This document shows, piece after piece, positions 44,703-52,318 of a stretch of DNA of 64,000 nt. The stretch comes from Chryseobacterium indologenes (GTDB taxonomy: Bacteria; Bacteroidota; Bacteroidia; Flavobacteriales; Weeksellaceae). The stretch spans positions 1,984,001-2,048,000 of the forward strand of contig NZ_CP074372.1 in the NCBI RefSeq assembly GCF_018362995.1, read 5' to 3'. Position numbers and translations under genes: made by a program. Position 1 is the first letter of the stretch. Each line of letters opens with the position of its first letter. The notes beneath the pieces are model-generated. The model was not told where the DNA came from. It saw nothing but the letters and a program-made list of their open reading frames with translations, and did not search any database.

Positions 44703-44727
44703 AGCTCTCCAATTTGGGGAGTTTTTT
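44703..44727 (+). terminator. Lipoprotein gene terminator
   Basis: CTCTCC / GGGGAG stem with loop AATTT, followed by T6. Confidence 0.7.
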
Positions 44728-44795
44728 ATGAGTAATGAGATTTTCAGATCCGGTGTGTAGGAGCTGGTGATATCTCTGGGAGTTTTATTCTTATT

Positions 44796-44857
44796 CAATA
44801 GGGACGGACTTTAGTCCGTCTTACTATTCAATACAATCCATCGGCTTTAGCCAAAAC
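44796..44857. repeat. Dispersed palindromic repeat, locus 3 (reverse orientation)
   Basis: TTCAATAGGGACGGACTTTAGTCCGTC followed by ATCGGCTTTAGCCAAAAC: the same two modules as loci 1 and 2, read on the other strand. Confidence 0.8.
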
Positions 44858-44971
44858 TTAAAAAAATATTGAATGCAGGCATGTATACCGTATTTTACCC
44901 ATATTTCTCTTTACTACGGCTCTATTTATAAAAAATGAATATCTTAGCCCTCTTAAAATAAACATTAAACT

Positions 44972-45364
44972 ATGAAAAAACAAAGAGTATCGAATGCATT
45001 TGTGGCTGCGTCGTGGGTAGCGTTGGGAGCAGGAATGATCGGCTTCATCGTGGGTCTTGCAAGAGCGGAAATGCTGCTGAATGAGAAAGGATATTATTTC
45101 ACCATTCTTCTTTATGGCTTATTTGCGGTTGTTTCCCTGCAGAAAGCAGTGCGCGACAGATTAGAAAACATTCAGGTAACAGATATTTATTATGGGATCT
45201 GCTGGTTTGCTACATTATCATCTATTGTATTACTGGCCATCGGACTTTGGAATGCCACCATTCTTCCAAGTGAAAAAGGTTTTTATGCCTTTGCCTTTTT
45301 GCTCGCGCTCTTTGGAGCTATAGCAGTCCAGAAAAACACACGTGACAATATGCTTCAGGAATAA
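44972..45364 (+). CDS. yiaA: YiaA/YiaB-family inner-membrane protein
   Basis: 130 residues with four hydrophobic helices forming two copies of the YiaA/YiaB domain: AFVAASWVALGAGMIGFIVGLARAE...GYYFTILLYGLFAVVSLQKAVRD, then YYGICWFATLSSIVLLAIGLWNAT...GFYAFAFLLALFGAIAVQKNTRD. Each repeat ends in a QK-x-RD motif. Function is not established in any organism I know. Single gene with a strong terminator. Confidence 0.85.
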   Translation: MKKQRVSNAFVAASWVALGAGMIGFIVGLARAEMLLNEKGYYFTILLYGLFAVVSLQKAVRDRLENIQVTDIYYGICWFATLSSIVLLAIGLWNATILPSEKGFYAFAFLLALFGAIAVQKNTRDNMLQE

Positions 45365-45367
45365 AGT

Positions 45368-45396
45368 AAAACTCTCCATTTTTGGAGAGTTTTTTA
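45368..45396 (+). terminator. yiaA terminator
   Basis: AAACTCTCCA / TGGAGAGTTT stem with T-run. Confidence 0.85.
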
Positions 45397-45547
45397 TTTA
45401 CCATAATACACAATATTTAAAAGAATAACGAATAGTATTATTAATATTTTAAAATTTTATTATATTTATATCATAAAATAGAGATATAATTAAAAATATT
45501 CACTTATCTCTATTTTTACCTTAAAACTAATACCATAAACCATAAAC

Positions 45548-46870
45548 ATGATTTTAAAAAAAATCCCGGTACTCATTTTCCTTTTACTGATAGTCATAGC
45601 AAAAGCACAAAATGAGTTCATCACCATTTGGAAAACTCAGAATGCACAACTTATTAAATTTCCCGGCCGGGGAACCAATTTCCAGGTCTCTTGGGAAGAG
45701 GTAGGATATCCTCAACATAACGGGACGATGAATAATGTAACTTCCACTACTGAATTCATCATCAATTTAGGAACACCGTTCAACCCCTCTCCTGCCCAAG
45801 CCAGCTACAGAATCAAAATCAGTGATGGAAACGGAAGTTTTGATCAGGTGAGATTTTTTGATAATACATTAATTCCCACTTATAATGCTTCAGACCGTTC
45901 AAAAATTACCCAAATTACCCAATGGGGAAATATAAAATGGAAAAGCTTTGACAATGCTTTTGTATACTGTGAAAATATGGATGTTACGGCTACTGATGCA
46001 CCAGACCTCAGCATGGTAACCAGTATGCGCCAGATGTTTTATTTATGCATATCATTAGTGGGCAATTCCTCTTTCAATACATGGGATACCTCTACCATTA
46101 CAGATATGTATTATATGTTTGGGGACGATAATCTCTTCAACCAGCCGCTGGGAAACTGGGATACTTCGAATGTTACGGATATGTCATATATGTTTGACTA
46201 TACCGGATTCAACCAGCCTCTCAGCGAATGGAATACAGCAAACGTGACCACTATGGAGCATATGTTTCATGATTCAGAAAATTTCAACCAGGATCTTCAA
46301 AACTGGAACACGGCCAATGTTACCAATATGAACGAAATGTTCCATAACACCGCTTTTAATCAGGATATTGGAAGATGGAATTTAAGTTCGTTAACAACAG
46401 CCACGGGGATGTTTCTCAATTCTGCGATGAGCTGTGTGAATTATGATAAAACTCTTTACGGATGGAGCCAAAGCTCATCAACTCCTGCTAATATTAATCT
46501 GTCAAGTACTGCTCCATTAGTTTATTCTCATGCTGATGCCGTAGCCGCAAGACATTATTTAATCAATTCTAAAGGCTGGACTATATCGGGCGATTCTTAT
46601 AACGGACTGTGCAATCAGACTCTTTCAACTTCTGAAAGGGAGATTACCGGCAAAGCATCTATTTATCCTAATCCCGTAAAAGATCATATTTATCTGAAAA
46701 ATATCCCCAATGCTGTAAGTTATATTATCACCGATATGAGCGGAAGAACTATTGCCAAGGACAACCTCGAATATGAAAAGATTAATGTCAGACTTTTGGC
46801 TACCGGAAATTATATCCTGCAAGTTTTGACAAAGAATACAATTCATTCACTCCCGTTCATCAAACAATAA
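45548..46870 (+). CDS. BspA-like (DUF285) repeat surface protein with T9SS signal, paralogue A
   Basis: 440 residues. Signal peptide (MILKKIPVLIFLLLIVIAKA), an N-terminal domain (about 20-190), then about four 25-residue BspA/DUF285 repeats of the type FNQPLGNWDTSNVTDMSYMF (from about residue 197 to 293), and a linker. The C-terminal 75 residues (SIYPNPVKDHIYLKN...YIITDMSGRTI...LATGNYILQVL) are a T9SS type A sorting domain, so PorU/PorV should export and anchor it on the surface. A shorter tandem paralogue of the gene 22 bases downstream. Role possibly adhesion, unproven. Confidence 0.88.
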   Translation: MILKKIPVLIFLLLIVIAKAQNEFITIWKTQNAQLIKFPGRGTNFQVSWEEVGYPQHNGTMNNVTSTTEFIINLGTPFNPSPAQASYRIKISDGNGSFDQVRFFDNTLIPTYNASDRSKITQITQWGNIKWKSFDNAFVYCENMDVTATDAPDLSMVTSMRQMFYLCISLVGNSSFNTWDTSTITDMYYMFGDDNLFNQPLGNWDTSNVTDMSYMFDYTGFNQPLSEWNTANVTTMEHMFHDSENFNQDLQNWNTANVTNMNEMFHNTAFNQDIGRWNLSSLTTATGMFLNSAMSCVNYDKTLYGWSQSSSTPANINLSSTAPLVYSHADAVAARHYLINSKGWTISGDSYNGLCNQTLSTSEREITGKASIYPNPVKDHIYLKNIPNAVSYIITDMSGRTIAKDNLEYEKINVRLLATGNYILQVLTKNTIHSLPFIKQ

Positions 46871-46892
46871 ACTAATACCAAAAACTATAACC

Positions 46893-48566
46893 ATGATTCT
46901 AAAAAAAATTCCAACACTCATTTTTCTTTTGCTGATATTCCTGACAAAGGCACAAAGTGAGTTTATCACAGTATGGAAACCAAGTCTTACCCCGCCTTCT
47001 TATCCTTATGCAGGAATTCCCGTTAACTCAAATAATAATCAAATCTGGTTTCCCGGAAGAGGAACGAATTACCAGATCTATTGGGAAGAAATTGGCTACC
47101 CTTCTCACAATGCCACTTTAACAAATGTAACTTCTGCTTACCAAACCCTGATCGATTTTGGAGTTCCACACAACCCTAGTCCGTCAGATGCTACTTACCG
47201 GTTGAAAGTAAGTAACGGAAACGGAAATTTTCACCAAATAAGATTTGCTGACTGGGATATGTTCAATGATAACGGAATTGTAGGAGATGTTCATAAAATA
47301 CAATTGATAGAGCAATGGGGAAATATTCAGTGGTCTTCTATGGAACAGGCATTTCAGGCATGCAAAATTTTAGATTTCACAGCAACAGATATACCTGATC
47401 TGAAAGAGGTAACTGATATGTCTCACATGTTTTTAGGCTGCTACAGCTTAGTTGGAAATTCCAGTATCAATACCTGGAATACGTCTAATGTAACGACGTT
47501 GCTGGGAACTTTTTCAGGATGTTTTGTATTCAACCAGCCGGTTGGAGACTGGAACACATCCAATGTTACCATGATGGGTATAACATTCTCTGCTGCAAAG
47601 CTTTTCAATCAGCCATTGGCAAATTGGGACACCTCCAAAGTAACTGCTACGGCCGCTATGTTTAGTGGAGCAACTCAGTTTAATCAGCCTATCGGAAACT
47701 GGGATATGTCTAGTAATCTTGATGCAGAATTCATGTTCTCGAATGCGATCAATTTCAATCAACCACTTGGAAACTGGAATACCACACAGATAATCGAAAT
47801 GAATAATATGTTTGTGGGTGCAAAAGCTTTTAATCAGGATATTGGCAGCTGGGATACTCAAAATGTAAAATTTATGCATGGTATGTTTTATAATGCAGAA
47901 AGTTTCAACAGCAATATTTCCAATTGGGACACAAGAAAGGTAGAATGGATGCAAGAGATGTTCTACGGGGCAAAAAGCTTCAATCAAGGAATAGGAAAAT
48001 GGAATGTAAGTTCAGTAAAAGGTATGAACAATATGTTCAAAAATGCCATTACTTTCAATCAAAACCTGGGAAACTGGAATCTCAGTTCATTACTGCATGC
48101 ATCCGATATGTTCAAAAACTCTGCATTAAACTGCCAAAACTATGACAGTACATTGTATGGCTGGAGCCTGAGTCCTTCAACGCCTAATAATATTAATCTA
48201 TCCTCTGTTTCTCCTCTTACATATTCCCATAATGCAGCAGTTACTGCCAGAAATTATCTGATCAACAATAAAGGCTGGACGATCAGCGGAGATACATACA
48301 ACGGAGAATGTCAGTCCTTCCTTGGAACTTCTGATATAAAGGTGAAAGGTGAGCTAAGCATTTACCCGAACCCTGCTACAGATATTATTTATGTAAAAAA
48401 TTCCAATGCCAAAGATTTCAAAATTATTGATATGAGCGGAAGAATTGTCTCCAGTGGAGATCTGGTGAATGAACAGATTAATATCCAGGATTTAATTCCG
48501 GGGAATTATATGATACAGCTGATCATGAAAGAAAAAACAATTTCTTCAAAATTCATTAAGAAATAA
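46893..48566 (+). CDS. BspA-like (DUF285) repeat surface protein with T9SS signal, paralogue B
   Basis: 557 residues, same plan as the preceding gene: near-identical signal peptide (MILKKIPTLIFLLLIFLTKA), homologous N-terminal domain, eight 25-residue repeats (residues about 213-412, FNQPVGDWNTSNVT..., FNQPLANWDTSKVT..., FNQDIGSWDTQNVK...), shared linker (YGWSLSPSTPNNINLSS), and a T9SS type A C-terminal domain (SIYPNPATDIIYVKN...GNYMIQLIM). It has twice as many repeats as paralogue A. Tandem duplication with 22-base spacing implies one operon. Ends at a terminator just before the IS3 element. Confidence 0.88.
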   Translation: MILKKIPTLIFLLLIFLTKAQSEFITVWKPSLTPPSYPYAGIPVNSNNNQIWFPGRGTNYQIYWEEIGYPSHNATLTNVTSAYQTLIDFGVPHNPSPSDATYRLKVSNGNGNFHQIRFADWDMFNDNGIVGDVHKIQLIEQWGNIQWSSMEQAFQACKILDFTATDIPDLKEVTDMSHMFLGCYSLVGNSSINTWNTSNVTTLLGTFSGCFVFNQPVGDWNTSNVTMMGITFSAAKLFNQPLANWDTSKVTATAAMFSGATQFNQPIGNWDMSSNLDAEFMFSNAINFNQPLGNWNTTQIIEMNNMFVGAKAFNQDIGSWDTQNVKFMHGMFYNAESFNSNISNWDTRKVEWMQEMFYGAKSFNQGIGKWNVSSVKGMNNMFKNAITFNQNLGNWNLSSLLHASDMFKNSALNCQNYDSTLYGWSLSPSTPNNINLSSVSPLTYSHNAAVTARNYLINNKGWTISGDTYNGECQSFLGTSDIKVKGELSIYPNPATDIIYVKNSNAKDFKIIDMSGRIVSSGDLVNEQINIQDLIPGNYMIQLIMKEKTISSKFIKK

Positions 48567-48572
48567 AAACAG

Positions 48573-48604
48573 AAAGCCTCGCTGTAAAAGTGAGGCTTTT
48601 ATTT
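48573..48604 (+). terminator. Terminator after BspA-like pair
   Basis: AAAGCCTC / GAGGCTTT stem followed by T-rich sequence; it ends a few bases from the IS insertion point. Confidence 0.75.
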
Positions 48605-48652
48605 TGAGTTTGTCCCGTCCTGAAATAAGTTGACACTTAATCAACTTATATT

Positions 48653-49042
48653 ATGAAAGCTCAAGAATTAAAAAAGGAAAAACATACTCAAAGAGATTAC
48701 AGTATAGGCTTTAAATTACGAGTTGTTTCTCAGGTAGAAAACGGTTATTACACTTATAAACAAGCCCAAAAAGAATATGGTATCCAAGGCAGAAGTACAG
48801 TTTTGGTTTGGTTGCGAAGATATGGTAACTTAGATTGGAGTAAACCTAAACTCCATATTATGCATAACTCTAAAGAAACTCCGGCTCAAAAAATTAAGCG
48901 TTTGGAAAAAGAATTAGCTGATGAAAAGCTAAAAACTAAGGTTCTTAATACCATGATTGATATGTCAGATAAGCAGTATGGCACCCAAATCAGAAAAAAG
49001 TTTTCCTCCCAACAATCTTCAGACTCCACAGAGAAGGAATAA
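48653..49042 (+). CDS. IS3-family transposase OrfA
   Basis: 129 residues. N-terminal helix-turn-helix (YSIGFKLRVVSQVENGYYTYKQAQKEYGIQGRSTVLVWLRRYG) that recognises the IS ends, then a leucine-zipper-like coiled coil (KIKRLEKELADEKLKTKVLNTMIDM). At codons IRKK the A AAA AAG heptamer (48994-49000) lies in frame; slipping back one base continues as VFLPTIFRLHREGISIS..., which leads directly into OrfB, giving the OrfAB transposase. OrfA alone usually acts as a repressor. Confidence 0.93.
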   Translation: MKAQELKKEKHTQRDYSIGFKLRVVSQVENGYYTYKQAQKEYGIQGRSTVLVWLRRYGNLDWSKPKLHIMHNSKETPAQKIKRLEKELADEKLKTKVLNTMIDMSDKQYGTQIRKKFSSQQSSDSTEKE

Positions 49043-49062
49043 GCATATCCAGGCTGTGCAGA

Positions 49063-49890
49063 TTGTTTGGGATAAGCCGTCAGGCAGTTTATCAAAATAA
49101 GCAGAGGAGCTTAACCCGTGAAAAAGAATTACTAAAAATAAAGATACTCGTACAAAAAGTACGAATGGAAATGCCCAGACTTGGAACCAGAAAGCTTTAT
49201 TACCTACTTAAAGAAGGGTTCAAAAATGAAGGAATCAAAATAGGCAGAGATGCTTTATTTGCTTATCTAAAAAGAGAGAATATGCTTGTGCGTGCTCAAA
49301 AAAAGTATGTTAAGACAACTTTTTCAAAACATTGGCTTAGAAAACATCCTAATTTATTGAAAGAATTAAAGATCGCAAAAGCAGAACAGGTTTTTGTAAG
49401 CGATATAACTTATATTAAAACAAGGGAATCTACCTGCTATTTGTCTTTAGTAACAGATGCTTACAGCAGAAAAATCATGGGATATTCATTAAGCTCAAAT
49501 ATGAATACTGAGAATGTAGCCAAAGCTTTAAAAATGGCAGTGAAAAATAGAGTTTCAAATACTCCTTTGATTCATCATTCAGATAGAGGACTGCAGTACT
49601 GTTCTGGCTATTACCAAAACATGCTTAATAAAAATAGAATAAAACCTTCTATGACTGATGGTTATGATTGTTATCAAAATGCATTGGCTGAGAGAATTAA
49701 TGGAATATTAAAGCAGGAATTCCTGTTTTGTAAAACAAAGAATATACAAGACTTAAACTCCTTGATAAAAGAAAGTATTAATATCTACAATACTAAAAGA
49801 CCACATTTAAGTCTTAATATGCAAACGCCAGATAAAGTGCATAAAAAATCCGAAGAAAATAAATACTTCTCCGGATTAAATATTGTCTAA
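49063..49890 (+). CDS. IS3-family transposase OrfB (DDE catalytic part)
   Basis: 275 residues from the first ATG in frame; as part of OrfAB the frame opens at base 49000 after the -1 frameshift. An HTH_21-type region (RLGTRKLYYLLKEGFKNEGIKIGRD) is followed by the integrase core with Asp114 (FVSDITYIK), Asp174 (HHSDRGLQY) and Glu210 (NALAERINGILK), a DD35E arrangement. The chain ends in RPHLSLNMQTPDKVH, as usual for this family. No internal stop or deletion. Confidence 0.93.
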   Translation: MFGISRQAVYQNKQRSLTREKELLKIKILVQKVRMEMPRLGTRKLYYLLKEGFKNEGIKIGRDALFAYLKRENMLVRAQKKYVKTTFSKHWLRKHPNLLKELKIAKAEQVFVSDITYIKTRESTCYLSLVTDAYSRKIMGYSLSSNMNTENVAKALKMAVKNRVSNTPLIHHSDRGLQYCSGYYQNMLNKNRIKPSMTDGYDCYQNALAERINGILKQEFLFCKTKNIQDLNSLIKESINIYNTKRPHLSLNMQTPDKVHKKSEENKYFSGLNIV

Positions 49891-49933
49891 TTTTATGTCA
49901 ACCTATTTTAGGACGACTCAGTTTAAAGATAAA

Positions 49934-50437
49934 CTATTTGTCAAAATGATTAGGATGCTGGGCTTTAATATCATCCACAGTTCCCAAAACTTTATCTTTT
50001 AAAGAATCCTGGTATTTCTGAAGTTTTGCAGCAACCTCTTCATTACCGCTTCCTAAAATTTTTGCGGCTAAAATCCCTGCATTTAAAGCACCGTTCAAGG
50101 CTACGGTAGCCACCGGAATTCCACCAGGCATCTGAAGAATAGATAAAACTGAATCCCATCCGTCTATGGAATTACTAGACAAAATAGGAACTCCGATCAC
50201 CGGAAGCGTAGTACAGCTTGCTACCATTCCCGGAAGATGCGCTGCTCCGCCAGCTCCTGCAACAATGACTTTCAAACCTCTTTCCTGAGCAGTTTTTGCA
50301 TATTCGAACATTCTTTCCGGTGTTCTGTGCGCTGAAACTACTGTTAATTCATAAGGGATATCAAGGCTTTTAAGAAAATTTGCAGCCTGTTCCATGATCG
50401 GCAGATCACTCTGACTGCCCATAATAATTCCTACCAT
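49934..50437 (-). CDS. purE: N5-carboxyaminoimidazole ribonucleotide mutase
   Basis: Moves the carboxyl group from N5-CAIR to give CAIR in purine synthesis. 167 residues from the ATG at 50437 (the frame could start with TTG six bases earlier). Motifs: GIIMGSQSDLP, VVSAHRTPERM, and AGAGGAAHLPGMVAS form the CAIR site. The partner purK lies 4.3 kb away in the same orientation, with three rightward genes between. The IS3 right end sits 14 bases beyond the purE stop; the coding sequence is untouched. Confidence 0.95.
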   Translation of the reverse strand: MVGIIMGSQSDLPIMEQAANFLKSLDIPYELTVVSAHRTPERMFEYAKTAQERGLKVIVAGAGGAAHLPGMVASCTTLPVIGVPILSSNSIDGWDSVLSILQMPGGIPVATVALNGALNAGILAAKILGSGNEEVAAKLQKYQDSLKDKVLGTVDDIKAQHPNHFDK

Positions 50438-50665
50438 CTTCAATTTTATTAGATGTTCAAAGATAAAAAATAAAAATGTAAAGAGGAAAAACTACAAAAA
50501 ATCCAGGAAGTGGTTTATGCTTGTGATCCCAAAAATGATCTAATTTTTCAATAGGTCTGCATTTTAAAATTCAAAGAATTTATAAAGATCTTTTGGCTCA
50601 GATTTTTCATCTGTACTCCTATAAATTACACCATCTGTATCCATAACAATCCCGGTTAAAATAGA

Positions 50666-50673
50666 TATATTTG
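50666..50673 (+). promoter_or_regulatory. EamA gene promoter, -7 box
   Basis: TATATTTG, 20 bases before the TTG start at 50694; supports that start. Confidence 0.55.
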
Positions 50674-50693
50674 TTGTTACACCACTTTAAATT

Positions 50694-51602
50694 TTGAAAG
50701 ATTATAAACTTACACTGGCTGTATGTACCGTTGCTATTGTCTGGGGTACTACCTTTTTATCTATAAGGGTTGCGGTAGAGACTATTCCTGCATGGTTTGT
50801 AGCAGGAATACGCCAATTTCTTGCGGCCATTATTATGTTTCTTATTCTTACCTATAGAAAAGAATTTAAATGGATCGGCTGGACCAACCTGAAATACCAG
50901 TTTATCTTCTCATTACTCATGCTGGTAATTGCGAACGGGATGACTACAGTAGCGGAGGAAGAAGTTACAAGCAGCCTCACTTCACTCATCAGTGCCTGCT
51001 CTCCTATCCTTGTATTTTTCGGAAGTTTGGCTTTAGGACTTCAGAAATTCAGTTGGCGGGCTTTCGCAGGAGTTGTTCTCTGTTTCAGCGGAATTCTGTT
51101 TATTTTCTGGGATGGTATTAATGATTTAAAAAATCCGGACTACGCGCTTGGAATTCTATTTCTATTTATTGCCATTGCAGGCTGGGCTTCAGGAACTATT
51201 TTTACCAAAAAATTAAACCTTCACAGCGGTAATATTTCCCTGAACTTATTTTATCAATTTTTATTTGCGGGTATTATTCAGATTATTTTTGCCTTTTTGT
51301 TTTCAGACAATTATAACTTCGGAAACTGGAGTTTGCAAAGTATCTCTGCCATGCTTTACCTGTCAATATTTGGTTCTGTAGCCGCTTTTTTTGCATTTCA
51401 CTACGCTCTTACTAAAGTTTCTCCTGTTCAGGTATCCATACTGGCTTATATCAATACGGTAATCTCTATTTTTTTAAGCTGGCTGATTCTCGATGAAAAA
51501 ATTTCCGCCAAATTCATCATTGCAGCGGTTTTAATTATTGTAGGGGTTTTTGTTATTAATTACAATCCGGCAATGTTCAAAAAACAAAAGATTGAATCTT
51601 AA
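50694..51602 (+). CDS. DMT-superfamily (EamA) transporter
   Basis: 302 residues with ten hydrophobic helices in two EamA repeats, the first starting VCTVAIVWGTTFLSIRVAV and the second ALGILFLFIAIAGWASGTIFTKKL. Family members export amino acids or metabolites across the inner membrane; no substrate can be inferred. The start codon is TTG: no ATG lies near the N-terminus and the first helix begins within ten residues, while the -7 box 20 bases upstream fits this start. Single gene. Confidence 0.9.
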   Translation: MKDYKLTLAVCTVAIVWGTTFLSIRVAVETIPAWFVAGIRQFLAAIIMFLILTYRKEFKWIGWTNLKYQFIFSLLMLVIANGMTTVAEEEVTSSLTSLISACSPILVFFGSLALGLQKFSWRAFAGVVLCFSGILFIFWDGINDLKNPDYALGILFLFIAIAGWASGTIFTKKLNLHSGNISLNLFYQFLFAGIIQIIFAFLFSDNYNFGNWSLQSISAMLYLSIFGSVAAFFAFHYALTKVSPVQVSILAYINTVISIFLSWLILDEKISAKFIIAAVLIIVGVFVINYNPAMFKKQKIES

Positions 51603-51745
51603 GGCAGAAAAATAATATCAATAATTTCACCAGATCTATACAACTGTTTTTTAATTTATTAAATGCAATAAAAATCAGATCTGTTTCAGACGCGTTTTTA
51701 TATTTCCTTCATTTTCCCTATATTGTATACTCCAACCCATACAAT

Positions 51746-52312
51746 ATGCTGAAAAACACATTTTTTTTATTTCTTGTCTCTTCTTTTCTTCTTGTAAGCT
51801 GTGATTATAAAGAAAAAGAGAAAAACCTGACAGACAGAGAAAAACAATTATTAGAAAAAGAAAAGGTATTCGCGAAGAAAGAATCCGAATATCAGTCGCT
51901 CCTGAAAATGAGGGACAGTATTTTTGCCAAAAAAGATTCTGTAGTCATTACTTCTTCATGGCCCGCAGAAATTTCCGGTCCATGGAACGGAAAGGTCATC
52001 TGTACAGAGTCTAACTGCAGTGAGTATGCTGTAGGCGACCAGCGTACTGATATCTGGGAATTCGATAACGATTCTACCCAGCCTATTACCAAAATTATCA
52101 ATAACAATAATCTGGTAAGGCTTTACACTGGCAAGTTTGAAAACAATGAGATCAGACTGTCTTTCAAAACAGATTCTACGGCCAAAAAGAATGTAGAAAT
52201 GAGCGTTCTTCTTAATGATATTTCGGACAACAAGATCAAAGGTACAAGAACTATCACTTCCGATGGCTGTACCGCCAAGTTCTCCGTTGAATTAGTACGT
52301 TCCACAAAATAA
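51746..52312 (+). CDS. Lipoprotein with N-terminal coiled coil
   Basis: 188 residues. Signal peptide ends in FLLVSC (Cys19). A Lys/Glu-rich coiled coil follows (about 22-60, NLTDREKQLLEKEKVFAKKE), then a compact beta-rich domain (GPWNGKVICTESNCSEYAVGDQRTDIWEF ... NKIKGTRTITSDGCTAKFSVELVRS) with three cysteines that could form a disulphide. No family is named. It lies six bases upstream of the antiporter gene and is probably co-transcribed with it. Confidence 0.75.
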   Translation: MLKNTFFLFLVSSFLLVSCDYKEKEKNLTDREKQLLEKEKVFAKKESEYQSLLKMRDSIFAKKDSVVITSSWPAEISGPWNGKVICTESNCSEYAVGDQRTDIWEFDNDSTQPITKIINNNNLVRLYTGKFENNEIRLSFKTDSTAKKNVEMSVLLNDISDNKIKGTRTITSDGCTAKFSVELVRSTK

Positions 52313-52318
52313 ACACTT

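Larger units (their letters stand above)
48611..49920 (+). mobile_element. IS3-family insertion sequence, intact
   Basis: 1,310 bp. Terminal inverted repeats 48611-48636 and 49895-49920 match at 20 of 26 positions (core GTCCTRAAATARGTTGACA) and end in TG/CA. A 3-bp direct repeat GTT flanks it (48608-48610 and 49921-49923), the expected target duplication. It carries orfA and orfB in -1 relation with a slippery A AAA AAG at 48994-49000. Everything needed for transposition appears intact, suggesting recent activity. Inserted between the BspA-like pair and purE. Confidence 0.95.

Noticed and set aside
47529..48128. Regular 75-base periodicity resembling a repeat array
   Set aside because: It is the coding sequence of 25-residue BspA/DUF285 repeats in one open frame.
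48653..49890. Broken transposase (two frames)
   Set aside because: The -1 relation, the in-frame A AAA AAG at 48994-49000 and the uninterrupted orfB frame from 49000 show the normal programmed frameshift of IS3 elements.
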